From positions 1 to 12,209 of the forward strand of contig JANBQS010000776.1 in assembly GCA_027577415.1 (NCBI GenBank): a DNA stretch of 12,209 nt. The letters run 5' to 3'. The position numbers and the translations under genes were made by a program. Shown piece after piece: positions 1 to 7,264 of the stretch. Origin of the DNA: Coemansia sp. RSA 922 (lineage: Eukaryota > Kickxellomycota > Kickxellomycetes > Kickxellales > Kickxellaceae). The notes under the pieces were generated by a model. The model had not been told where the DNA came from. It ran no database searches and saw nothing but the letters and a program-made list of their open reading frames with translations. Positions within the stretch are counted from its first letter, which is position 1; each line of letters opens with the position of its first letter.

Positions 1-290
1 TCTTTCTAACCCTCTCTCTCTTCTAACCCCCTCTCTCTCTCTCTCTCTCTTCTAACCCCCTCTCTCTCTCTCTCTTCTAACCCTCTCTCTCTCTCTCTCC
101 TCTCTCTAACCCCCTCTAAACCCCCTCTCTCTCTCTCTCTCTAAACCCCCTCTTCTAACCTCTCTCTCTCTCTAACCCTCTTCTAACCTCTCTCTTCTAA
201 CCCTCTCTCTTCTAAACCCCCTCTCTTCTAACCCTCTCTCTAAACCCCCTCTTTCTAACCCCCCTCTTCTAACCCCCTCTCTCTTCTCAA
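1..290. repeat. Degenerate telomere-like C-rich repeat array
   Basis: Sixteen TAACC or TAAACC cores (starting at 7, 24, 53, 78, 107, 117, 142, 156, 173, 184, 198, 213, 229, 241, 256 and 270) are separated by C runs and variable CT tracts, with spacings of 10 to 29 bases. The C-rich strand reads 5' to 3' from the left edge, as expected at a left chromosome end. The complementary strand reads as variable G-rich units containing GGGGTTAGA, which recall but do not equal the common TTAGGG unit. It ends abruptly at about 290, where retroelement coding sequence begins. It could be a true variant telomere, a subtelomeric satellite, or an interstitial microsatellite at a contig end. Confidence 0.7.
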
Positions 291-327
291 CATACTTATT
301 CCAGCCTTGGAGTGATGGTCAGTACCA

Positions 328-1413
328 ATGGGGTTGACAATTGTCCCTCCTAGTGGTACATTTATCCACATAGTGCTGAGGTCAGGTCTTGCTAGCCAGG
401 GTATTGATGTTAGAGCTGGCATAGTCAACAGGTCATTTCATGGCAAGATCTGCATGTTGTTGATTGACAACACTCATGAGGTGTTTTCAGTCAAGACCAA
501 TGACTGTATCACTCAGGTGATATTCCAGCATATTGCAGTGCAGACAGAGTTGAGTAAGGTCAATTTGTTGGAACTCCTTCCAAAATTGGTGTGGGGAGGT
601 AATGGCTTTGGTTCATCTGGGATTGCAACAAAAGTTGTTTCATTGACAGGACCAGTTGCTACCTCAATGTGGCACAAGATATTGATGGAAGCACATGAGC
701 TGGGTCACTACCAGGGCCATATGCTGGCAGCCACAGTGCATGCAGGTGGCCATGTGTGGGAATCTTTGGACAGCAAAGCAAAGGCAATAGCAGACACATG
801 CTCACAGTGCCAGGCATTCTCAAAGAAACACATGGCATATGCACCATTGTCCCCAATTATGGCAAAAAAGCTGATGGACCATATTGCTGACTTAGTGGGC
901 CTGTTTAGAGTCACAGAGGTGGCTAATGTATACATCTTTATCAGTGTCAACGTTTTTACATGGTTCATCATGTTAATGCCCATACTGGATACAACAGCCA
1001 TGGTGGTAGCACATGCATTGATGTCTATATGTGGGACTCTGGGGTACCCCACTATTATTCAGTCAGACAACAGATGTGAGTTTGCCAACGCAGTCCTGGA
1101 ATGTTTAGCAAAAGGAGCATGCATCAAATTATGTCACACAACACCATGCCACCCTTCAGCAAATGGTTTTGCTGAGCAGGTGGTAAGGTCAGTAAAGGAG
1201 ATGCTCTACAAGATGTCATTGGACTCAATGACTGAGTGGGATTTTCACGTACCATTTATCCAGCAGTTTCTAAACGCCCGGATTCATCGAGCAATTGGAA
1301 TGTCACCAGCCACAGCGATGTTCGGCCGCCAGGTAAACTCTCCTCATGTATTACTTGGACCTGACATAAAGTTGACTGATGAATTGACAGTCGAGTTGTT
1401 GGCATTATACTGA
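328..1413 (+). pseudogene. Pol fragment: dUTPase-like domain fused to Ty3/gypsy integrase
   Basis: Residues 1-98 match the trimeric dUTPase fold: motif 2 (RSGLA, 18-22), motif 3 (GIVNRSFHG, 31-39), motif 4 (58-66) and the glycine-rich motif 5 ending GFGSSG (93-98). Motif 1 is lost at the truncation. The catalytic Asp of motif 3 is Asn34, so dUTP hydrolysis is probably lost. Integrase follows, with an HHCC zinc site (H123, H127, C158, C161) and a complete DD35E triad (D188, D247, E283). The same frame is open upstream to a TGA at 313-315, so Met328 is only the first Met after a stop and not a true start. The frame ends at TGA 1411-1413, after which the same frame continues as the GPY/F-chromodomain part. 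Pol of this type normally acts in a virus-like particle, where integrase joins cDNA to the genome. Confidence 0.88.
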
Positions 1414-1950
1414 GACCACATCATTCTACTGACAGTTGTGAGGAACTTATTGGAGTATCAAGTGAGATTGGAGGCAGACTTTGGCCATAACCACAGGCTA
1501 ATGGATTTTAGAGTGGGCCAGCAAGTACTCATGAGAACTACACTAACCCCACACAAGAGTAAGCATCAGTTTTGCAGACCATTTATTGTGGAAAAGATTA
1601 ACAGTAGAGGGACTATGAATCTAGCTTGGCTTGATGATGACAATGCCATGGAACTGCCAGCCAGACAATTTATGACTGATCAACTGGTTCATCTGGAGGA
1701 GGCACCAGTACTGAATCCAGACCATGATGAGGTAGACTATATAGTTAAACACTCTGTGGTAAAGGGAAAACTGCAATTTTACATACACTGGTATGGATAC
1801 CCTAAGGAGGACTGCCAATGGATATTTATGGACGGATTTGCTGATGTATCTTTACCTCAAGCATGTGCAAAGAGACTGAACAGTAGTGAGGTGCAGTATG
1901 TACAAGATGCATTGGCTCAGCATGCTAGAAAATCCCAGCATCTAAAGTGA
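1414..1950 (+). pseudogene. Pol fragment: integrase C-terminal GPY/F module and chromodomain
   Basis: This is the continuation of the upstream integrase in the same frame after the TGA at 1411-1413. The longest stated reading begins at a GTG (1438), which is not a credible eukaryotic start. Counting from that GTG, residues 23-87 form the GPY/F module, with RPFIV at 47-51 where the family usually has GPF. Residues 98-147 form a chromodomain with Y101, the W118-Y-G-Y segment and W128 as likely aromatic-cage or core residues. In chromoviruses this domain recognises methylated histone H3 and steers integration to heterochromatin. The reading ends at TGA 1948-1950, just before the polypurine tract. 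Only stop-codon readthrough could join it to the integrase, so I treat it as broken. Confidence 0.85.
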
Positions 1951-1961
1951 GACAGGGGAGA
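1951..1961 (+). other. Polypurine tract for plus-strand priming
   Basis: A purine-rich run (gacaggggaga) lies between the pol stop codon and the TG that opens the 3' LTR. This is where LTR elements place the primer for plus-strand DNA synthesis. Its position fixes the LTR start at 1962. Confidence 0.7.
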
Positions 1962-2226
1962 TGTAGGATTTCGGCATTCAGAAATGATATCTGACATTAT
2001 TTATTGTTGCCTGATTTCTATGGCTATGATCAATGGCATCTCAATCACAAGCAGTAGTGCCATTACTGCTCCCACGGACTGTTATTCCTATATAAGGGCC
2101 TGTGCACCAGCAGATGTAGACTAGTTAGGCAATCACCTTTTATCTTTATTATTTTTTATTTACTAAAATACAAATATGTAAGGACTGGTGAACTAGGCAT
2201 TAGCCAATATCTACTCACATACTACA
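1962..2226 (+). repeat. 3' LTR (copy A) of the Ty3/gypsy element
   Basis: It starts with TGTAGGATTT directly after the polypurine tract and ends near ACTACA at about 2226 (the end is uncertain by a few bases). A TATATAAG box at 2089-2096 is the likely core promoter. A T-rich segment at about 2138-2175 carries the stretch TGTAAGGACTGGT, which is shared by all three copies in the window. Homology to the minus-strand copy B and to the plus-strand solo copy C supports the LTR call. Confidence 0.8.
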
Positions 2227-2227
2227 C

Positions 2228-2473
2228 ATCTACACTAGTATTACAACCAGTCCTTACATCTTTGTGTTTGAATAAATAAATAGTTATAAAGATAAAAGTT
2301 GATTGCCTAACTACTCTCTGGCTGCCGGTGCATTGACCTTTATATAGGAGCAAACGGTCCATGGGAACAGTAATGGTACTACTGCTTGTGATTGGGGCAC
2401 CATTGATCATAGCCATAGAAATCAGGCTGAAACTATAATGTCAGATATTGTCACCAAGCATTGAAATCCTATG
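2228..2473 (-). repeat. Inverted solo LTR (copy B), tail to tail with copy A
   Basis: Read on the minus strand this matches LTR A over nearly its full length at roughly four-fifths identity by eye. It includes the internal CTGATTTCTATGGCTATGAT block, a TATATAAA box (2339-2346 on the plus strand) and the AAGGACTGGT block. The usual TGTAGG start is CATAGG here. Its last 20-30 bases are missing or merged with the end of LTR A. It abuts the 3' end of the adjacent membrane-protein gene, whose TAG stop (2469-2471) lies inside it. No internal element sequence accompanies it. Confidence 0.78.
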
Positions 2474-3182
2474 CTGCTTTACAATTTACATGCTTACTAG
2501 AACAGGTAATAGGATCATATACCTTTTTACAGTTGCGGCATGTTACTTTTCCTTCAGGGTTAAGTTCACCATCACATGCTTCACAATATGTAGTTTCTGC
2601 AGCTATATTCTCCTTCTTGCAATTAGGGCATCTAATATCCCTTCTACCCTTGAGGTTTGTCAGTACATAGAGCCAGCAAATTATTCCTGTTCCTACATTT
2701 GACATGAATACAGTGCAACATCCAACAATAAAATACAGCAAGATATCAGGAGGCAAAACTCCACCACCACCACAATCATCTCCCTTTTCACAGAGATGCT
2801 CCTGGTATCCCTGATACAGGGCCAGAACAAGTGGGTCTTGTAGGGTAAATAGAGAAATAGCTCCAAACACAAAGCCATATGCTAGGTATCTCCTCTTTCT
2901 GGAGTGAAATAGTGGGAAAAGTTTCTTAAACTTTCTTGACTTGATCCAGTTGCACCCTATAAGTACAATAAGCCAAATGCAAATAATAATTCGCCTGGCA
3001 TACTGTACACCAAACATTAGTGAGCTGAAGTACTGAGCCTGATAGAGACACATCACTACTTGGCATCCAAACATGACAAGACATTGAACTATGTTGAGTA
3101 CACGAGTGGCTCTCTGGAATTCAACTCTTCTCTGCTCATTTTCTGTGTGTTTGTCCCTGGCAATGAATCGAGAAAGTGGCAT
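2469..3182 (-). CDS. Four-span membrane protein with C-terminal zinc-ribbon-like cysteines (paralogue 1)
   Basis: The family is not recognised. The ATG at 3182-3180 is chosen; the longer reading starts at a TTG and is unlikely. The 237-aa product has a basic N-terminus and hydrophobic spans near residues 28-47, 63-80, 99-122 and 147-174. A strongly basic loop (82-98) lies between spans 2 and 3, and a short loop carrying ECEK/DDCGGGG-type residues precedes span 4. Positive-inside rules put both ends in the cytosol. The tail has CxxC pairs at C185/C188, C200/C203 and C215/C218, then C227 and C234, which looks like one or two zinc ribbons. The upstream paralogue is nearly identical in the membrane part and divergent in the tail. 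The TAG stop falls inside LTR B, so the natural C-terminus may have been altered. A membrane-anchored zinc-ribbon or scaffold role is inference only. Confidence 0.72.
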   Translation of the reverse strand: MPLSRFIARDKHTENEQRRVEFQRATRVLNIVQCLVMFGCQVVMCLYQAQYFSSLMFGVQYARRIIICIWLIVLIGCNWIKSRKFKKLFPLFHSRKRRYLAYGFVFGAISLFTLQDPLVLALYQGYQEHLCEKGDDCGGGGVLPPDILLYFIVGCCTVFMSNVGTGIICWLYVLTNLKGRRDIRCPNCKKENIAAETTYCEACDGELNPEGKVTCRNCKKVYDPITCSSKHVNCKAA

Positions 3183-3580
3183 GATAATAGTGTTCAATAA
3201 TAATAATAATAATAATAAGGGGAAGGAAGAAAGTCAATAAATATGTAAAATATAGTGAGGGGAGAGAAAAACAGCTGCAGCACATTCTCAATGCAGATGG
3301 GCTGGTTATACACCATGGAAATTTATGGTGCGTTTTTTTCTTCTAGTGCTTTGGAGTAGTTCTTTTTGTAAAGATTGTCTTGTCTTTTATCCTTTTACCT
3401 TTCTCCAAAGCACACATGTCATGTTTTTCTTTTGGCAAAAGGTCACATTCTCTTTGAGACAAAGACAATGCTTTTTTATAAAAGAAAACCTTTGATCAGC
3501 CAGTGCAATAATTATTCACTTTTATCAAGCTGATGAAACTGATAGCAACATGCAGATATGCAATATGCTGACTATGCATT
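2610..3580 (-). repeat. Segmental duplication, copy 1
   Basis: This stretch aligns with about 4676-5650. It covers most of the membrane-protein CDS, its (ATT)n-containing leader and about 400 bp of upstream sequence. Bases 2734-3142 are identical to 4800-5208 on direct comparison. The adjacent 2620-2733 shows about five differences. The upstream part shows many substitutions and small indels. The edges are approximate. Confidence 0.8.
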
Positions 3581-4093
3581 TTACTTGTAATAACAAACTT
3601 ACCATTTCTTTATTTGCACAAGTCACTTAATCAGCTGTAGTGGTTGTGGATTTGCATGTTTTCTTTTTTGTTTGCTTTGTGAGATATCACTAGATGTAAA
3701 GGTTAAAGACCAAAAATGAGAAATAAGGCTCAAAGCCTCTCAATTTTTCTATTGACTCCTTTGTAGGGAGAAATTTGTATGGATATGAATGAGACATGGC
3801 AAGGTTCTTGATGTGGAGTTGCCACTATTGTAGTTTGTGCATAGTGTTGTGTCTCTCAGCATGTTTGTAAGAAGGGAGCTAATATCCCAGAATTTCTGAC
3901 TTAACAGTCATACTAATTGTTGACATGTAGTGTCTTAACAAGCAAAGAGTGCTGTATCAAATTTATTCTGAATTACATGAAAATATTTAAAAACCTGGCA
4001 ATTCCATTTACTAATAGGTAAGATGATTTCCATAATGATTGTCTTCTTTTGTAAGTGGCCTATGGTATATAGTGCACACAGTTCGAACATTAT
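3183..4093. other. Gene-poor stretch upstream of paralogue 1
   Basis: No credible gene is seen. Bases 3196-3217 are an (AAT)n microsatellite shared with paralogue 2. An inverted pair GTGCTTTGGAG (3346-3356) and CTCCAAAGCAC (3403-3413) is also conserved upstream of paralogue 2. From about 3580 to 4093 the sequence is AT-rich, has essentially no CpG, and shows no feature I can name. Confidence 0.6.
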
Positions 4094-4373
4094 TGTAGGG
4101 TTTCAATGCTCAGCAACAATATCTTACATTATATTTGTGGACTTAATCTCTACTGCTACAATCAGTGACACATCGATCAAGAGCAGTAGTGCTGTTACTG
4201 TTCTCATGGACTGATGGCCCTAGTTAAAGGCCCAGACCCCAGCGACAGTAGATGTAGTCAGGTAATCACCTTTTATCTCTATTGCTTTTATTTATTTACT
4301 AAATATGAGACATAAGGACTGGTGAACTTTGACTTTTGCTGCTAGCTAACAAACTCACATACTAAAAACTACA
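4094..4373 (+). repeat. Solo LTR (copy C) of the same Ty3/gypsy family
   Basis: It starts TGTAGGGTTTCAATGCTCAG and matches LTRs A and B through GAGCAGTAGTGCTGTTACTG, the TCAGGTAATCACCTTTTATCT block and AAGGACTGGTGAACT, ending near ACTACA at about 4373. The TATA position is degraded (TAGTTAAAGG), so it looks older than A and B. No internal element sequence flanks it and I find no clear target-site duplication. Confidence 0.75.
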
Positions 4374-4477
4374 GAAGTTAAAGAAAATGAAAATATTACC
4401 CCCACTTTCCTAATTTGTCTCTATAATCATCAGGCTGGTTAGTTGAGATATTAGTGTATAACAGATTTGTAAACTTT

Positions 4478-5248
4478 TTATGCCAATCTGTTTTGTTGGC
4501 ACACTAGTCGATCATGATGGGGGAACCTTTCTAGATTGTTACATGCATAGCATTTAGATTGGTATTTTCCTTCCTCTTCTTCTTCTTCTTGCTCTTCTCC
4601 TCCTTCTATGTTAACCTCAACATTGGCATTTCTCTTGCCACATGTTTCTGAACAATTACTACCATAAGCTGCATTATTCTTCTTGCATTCAGGGCATCTA
4701 ATATCCCTTCCACCCTTGAGGTTAATCAGTACATAGAGCCAGCAAATTATTCCTGTTCCTACATTTGACATGAATACAGTGCAACAGCCAACAATAAAGT
4801 ACAGCAAGATATCAGGAGGCAAAACTCCACCACCACCACAATCATCTCCCTTTTCACAGAGATGCTCCTGGTATCCCTGATACAGGGCCAGAACAAGTGG
4901 GTCTTGTAGGGTAAATAGAGAAATAGCTCCAAACACAAAGCCATATGCTAGGTATCTCCTCTTTCTGGAGTGAAATAGTGGGAAAAGTTTCTTAAACTTT
5001 CTTGACTTGATCCAGTTGCACCCTATAAGTACAATAAGCCAAATGCAAATAATAATTCGCCTGGCATACTGTACACCAAACATTAGTGAGCTGAAGTACT
5101 GAGCCTGATAGAGACACATCACTACTTGGCATCCAAACATGACAAGACATTGAACTATGTTGAGTACACGAGTGGCTCTCTGGAATTCAACTCTTCTCTG
5201 CTCATTTTTTATGTGTTTGTCCCTGGCAATGAATCGAGAAAGTGACAT
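4478..5248 (-). CDS. Four-span membrane protein with acidic, cysteine-rich tail (paralogue 2)
   Basis: Paralogue of the gene at 2469-3182, in the same orientation. The ATG at 5248-5246 corresponds to that of paralogue 1 and gives 256 aa. The membrane part (residues 1-175) differs from paralogue 1 at only a handful of positions, and has the same four predicted spans and basic loop. After C185-x2-C188 the tail diverges: C199 and C203 replace the second regular CxxC, an acidic run (about 215-227, mostly Glu) is inserted, and C233/C236 form a last CxxC. It ends with a normal TAA with no LTR at the stop. The pattern suggests a conserved membrane module with a fast-evolving metal-binding or protein-binding tail. 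Function is unknown and no family was recognised. Confidence 0.74.
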   Translation of the reverse strand: MSLSRFIARDKHIKNEQRRVEFQRATRVLNIVQCLVMFGCQVVMCLYQAQYFSSLMFGVQYARRIIICIWLIVLIGCNWIKSRKFKKLFPLFHSRKRRYLAYGFVFGAISLFTLQDPLVLALYQGYQEHLCEKGDDCGGGGVLPPDILLYFIVGCCTVFMSNVGTGIICWLYVLINLKGGRDIRCPECKKNNAAYGSNCSETCGKRNANVEVNIEGGEEQEEEEEEGKYQSKCYACNNLERFPHHDRLVCQQNRLA

Positions 5249-5650
5249 GACAATAGTGTTCAATAATAATAATAATAATAATAAGAGAAAAGAAAGTCAA
5301 TAAATAAGAAAAATAAAGTGGATGGAAAATAAATAAATAAAAAAAGATGGAGCAGCACATCCTTAGTGAAGATGGGCTTGTTTTATACCATAGGAATCCA
5401 ATGAGGATTTTTCTTATAGTGCTTTGGAGTACTCCTTTCTTTAGAGATTGTTTTATCCTTTGGCCATTCTCCTTTCTCCAAAGCACACTTGGCATGGTTT
5501 TTCTTTTGGCAAAAGGATATGCATTCTTTAAAATAAAGACAATGCTTGTTTAAAAAAGAAAACACCTAATCAGCCTGTACAATATTTACTTGCCTAAATC
5601 AAATCAAGAATACCTGTGGCAATAAGCAGGATTGCAATATGGCGTCTATG
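4676..5650 (-). repeat. Segmental duplication, copy 2
   Basis: Direct tandem partner of about 2610-3580 at an offset of 2066 bases within the CDS. It includes the (AAT)n tract at about 5262-5283 and the inverted GTGCTTTGGAG/CTCCAAAGCAC pair at 5419-5429 and 5476-5486. The solo LTR C and about 500 bp of unique sequence separate the two copies. Confidence 0.8.
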
Positions 5651-6472
5651 GGGGACATCTTGATACCTATAATTACCAACTTACTTTCTAAATGTAGCTG
5701 TGATACAGTTGATATTATTATTATTAATATTATTATTATAAAGTTCATAGTAGCATAAAAGACATGAGTGGCTATAAAAACTATAGTTATTAAAAGGGCC
5801 CTTGTCACCCAAGGTCCCCCAGGTTCTGCCTTTTTTTGGTGTGATCCAATTTTGTTGTATTTGGACACACATTCTCTACAGAAGCAGAGAATATGTACCT
5901 AAACACAGCAAAACAATTCCACCCAAAAAAATTCAGAACTCTACACTTCTCTGTCTATTATGAAATTTCTGGATATTCTTTAGTTCTTTGGACATTTGCA
6001 CAGTTGTACTTGACCCTCATAAATAATGACAAGTGAGTAATGCATGTGTGAGCTACTTTTCTTGTGTGTGACTGCTATAATGGCCATTACATTTTTGCAC
6101 TTCAATCCATAGAGGAAAAAATAAAAATGCTGATGTCTTTACACATCCTGTAAGCAGCCTTTTAAAAATGTAAAGCAATTCTTTGATAGTCATGGTTTAA
6201 AGAATTACTTTGCATTATTTTTTTTATCCAAAGGGTGTTGCATTTATAAAGCACAAATGTGCAAAGAGGTCTTTTCTTTTGCCAATGTCTTTGAATCAAT
6301 TATTTCTTTTATATAAAGCATCTGTCAGCAGCTTTTCCACATGAACTTTTGCTTGAATCATAGTGATGGGGGAAAAAGGCAAGCTGAGTATTCCTCTTTC
6401 TTTTCTTAAACTCTACATTCTATTTATTTTTGCTCTTTACTATACTTTTCCTCTATAATTATTTTCTCTCTT
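5249..6472. other. Gene-poor stretch with the upstream region of the AA9-like gene
   Basis: No credible gene is seen. The first 400 bp belong to the duplicated upstream region of paralogue 2. An ATT-rich microsatellite lies at about 5711-5742. Candidate promoter elements of the AA9-like gene are a CCAAT box at 6282-6286 and a TATATAAA at 6310-6317, about 160 bases before its ATG, followed by a pyrimidine-rich leader. Confidence 0.55.
6310..6317 (+). promoter_or_regulatory. Candidate TATA box of the AA9-like gene
   Basis: TATATAAA lies 156 bases before the ATG at 6473, with a CCAAT motif 24 bases upstream (6282-6286). In this AT-rich context chance occurrence is possible. Confidence 0.4.
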
Positions 6473-7264
6473 ATGAAGTACATTTATTCTTTGGCCCTGG
6501 TGGCTATGGCTCTTGCCTCTACTAGTAATGCACAAAAGTATTTGACAGCAATGGGCTCATTTCGCAATAATGCAGTGATTAAGACTAGTTTGTATCCTCG
6601 CTATACTGATCCAACCTATCCAGTATTGGATGTCAATTCACCAGATATGGTGTGCAGGACACCAGACATGTCATATCAGCCTACGCCATTCCAGATTTAC
6701 TCTGATGATACACTTTTTCTCCAGTTTGACATGGACACGAATCCAGCAATTATCTCAGATGATAAGAAGGGACAACATATTTGGGGACCTTGTATTGTGT
6801 ACATGGCAGAAGCCAGTGCTACAAGCTCAGCATTAAAGTGGTTCAAGGTGTTTGAATATGCTGGAGACAAAGACAGATGGTGCTCAGAGTCTATTGCACT
6901 TGATGGCACAGTGTTGCAAGTTCCAATGAAGAAGAACTTGAAGACAGGATATTATATTGTCAGAACAGAAATAATTGGACTGAACATGGCTGATGGGCTA
7001 AGCAGTAATGGCAACAACATGGGTGCTCAGTTTTATCCAAGCTGTGGTTTGATTGCCTTTACCAATGTTCACAACAGGACAAAGGTGCCAGAGACAACAG
7101 TATCCATTCCAGGAGTGTACAAGGCAACTGACCCTAGTTTGCTATTGAAAGCAGGAATCTTCAATACAAAGGCAGTGAGCTATACCATTCCTGGCCCAGC
7201 AGAGTTTGACCCACCCAAGAGAGGCCATCCATATATCTTGTTGAGACCAGAGACATTTAACTAG
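6473..7264 (+). CDS. Secreted AA9 (GH61)-like protein lacking a canonical histidine brace
   Basis: 263 aa with a signal peptide (about 1-20, cleaved after SNA). Family AA9 lytic polysaccharide monooxygenases cleave cellulose and other glucans with a copper held by the N-terminal His, a second His and an axial Tyr. AA9 hallmarks are visible: C61 and C191 as the likely disulfide, WGPCIVYMA (104-112), VPMKKNLKTGYYIVRTE (150-166), AQFYPSC (185-191), PGVY (213-216), TDPSLLL (219-225) and a terminal IPGP (239-242). The mature N-terminus is Gln21, not His. The HxGP motif is replaced by H102-I-W-G-P, which shifts the His by one residue. The usual His of the ALHxA motif is Asn171. Gln186 and the axial Tyr188 remain. 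A sequon sits at N201-R-T. It is probably a non-catalytic or non-copper AA9 relative, secreted to the wall or surroundings. Confidence 0.85.
   Translation: MKYIYSLALVAMALASTSNAQKYLTAMGSFRNNAVIKTSLYPRYTDPTYPVLDVNSPDMVCRTPDMSYQPTPFQIYSDDTLFLQFDMDTNPAIISDDKKGQHIWGPCIVYMAEASATSSALKWFKVFEYAGDKDRWCSESIALDGTVLQVPMKKNLKTGYYIVRTEIIGLNMADGLSSNGNNMGAQFYPSCGLIAFTNVHNRTKVPETTVSIPGVYKATDPSLLLKAGIFNTKAVSYTIPGPAEFDPPKRGHPYILLRPETFN

Larger units (their letters stand above)
291..2226 (+). mobile_element. 5'-truncated Ty3/gypsy chromovirus-type LTR retrotransposon
   Basis: The 3' part of an LTR retrotransposon is present in the expected order: dUTPase-like domain, integrase zinc finger and DDE core, GPY/F module, chromodomain, polypurine tract, 3' LTR. 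Gag, protease, reverse transcriptase and RNase H are absent. The element starts inside the dUTPase domain where the C-rich array ends. It is non-autonomous and dead: in-frame TGA codons lie at 313-315 and 1411-1413, and several conserved residues are changed. Two further LTRs of the same family (about 2228-2473 minus and 4094-4373 plus) show that the family inserted here repeatedly. The dUTPase upstream of integrase is the unusual part. Confidence 0.88.

Noticed and set aside
1..290. CRISPR-like or tandem-gene array
   Set aside because: Units are 10-29 bases, irregular and made only of CT and TAACC; there are no unique spacers.
1411..1413. Programmed TGA readthrough or TGA-as-sense code joining the two pol parts
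   Set aside because: A second TGA at 313 and many other CpG-type lesions point to decay, and pol itself ends in TGA at 1948-1950.
4023..4214. 63-codon plus-strand frame, and the 64-codon minus-strand frame at 2222-2416
   Set aside because: Both lie mostly within LTR sequence and match each other only because the LTRs are homologous.
5599..5872. Minus-strand frames with a PGGPWVTRALL-like stretch
   Set aside because: Low-complexity ATT repeats make up much of the rest and the start context is poor; no family recognised.
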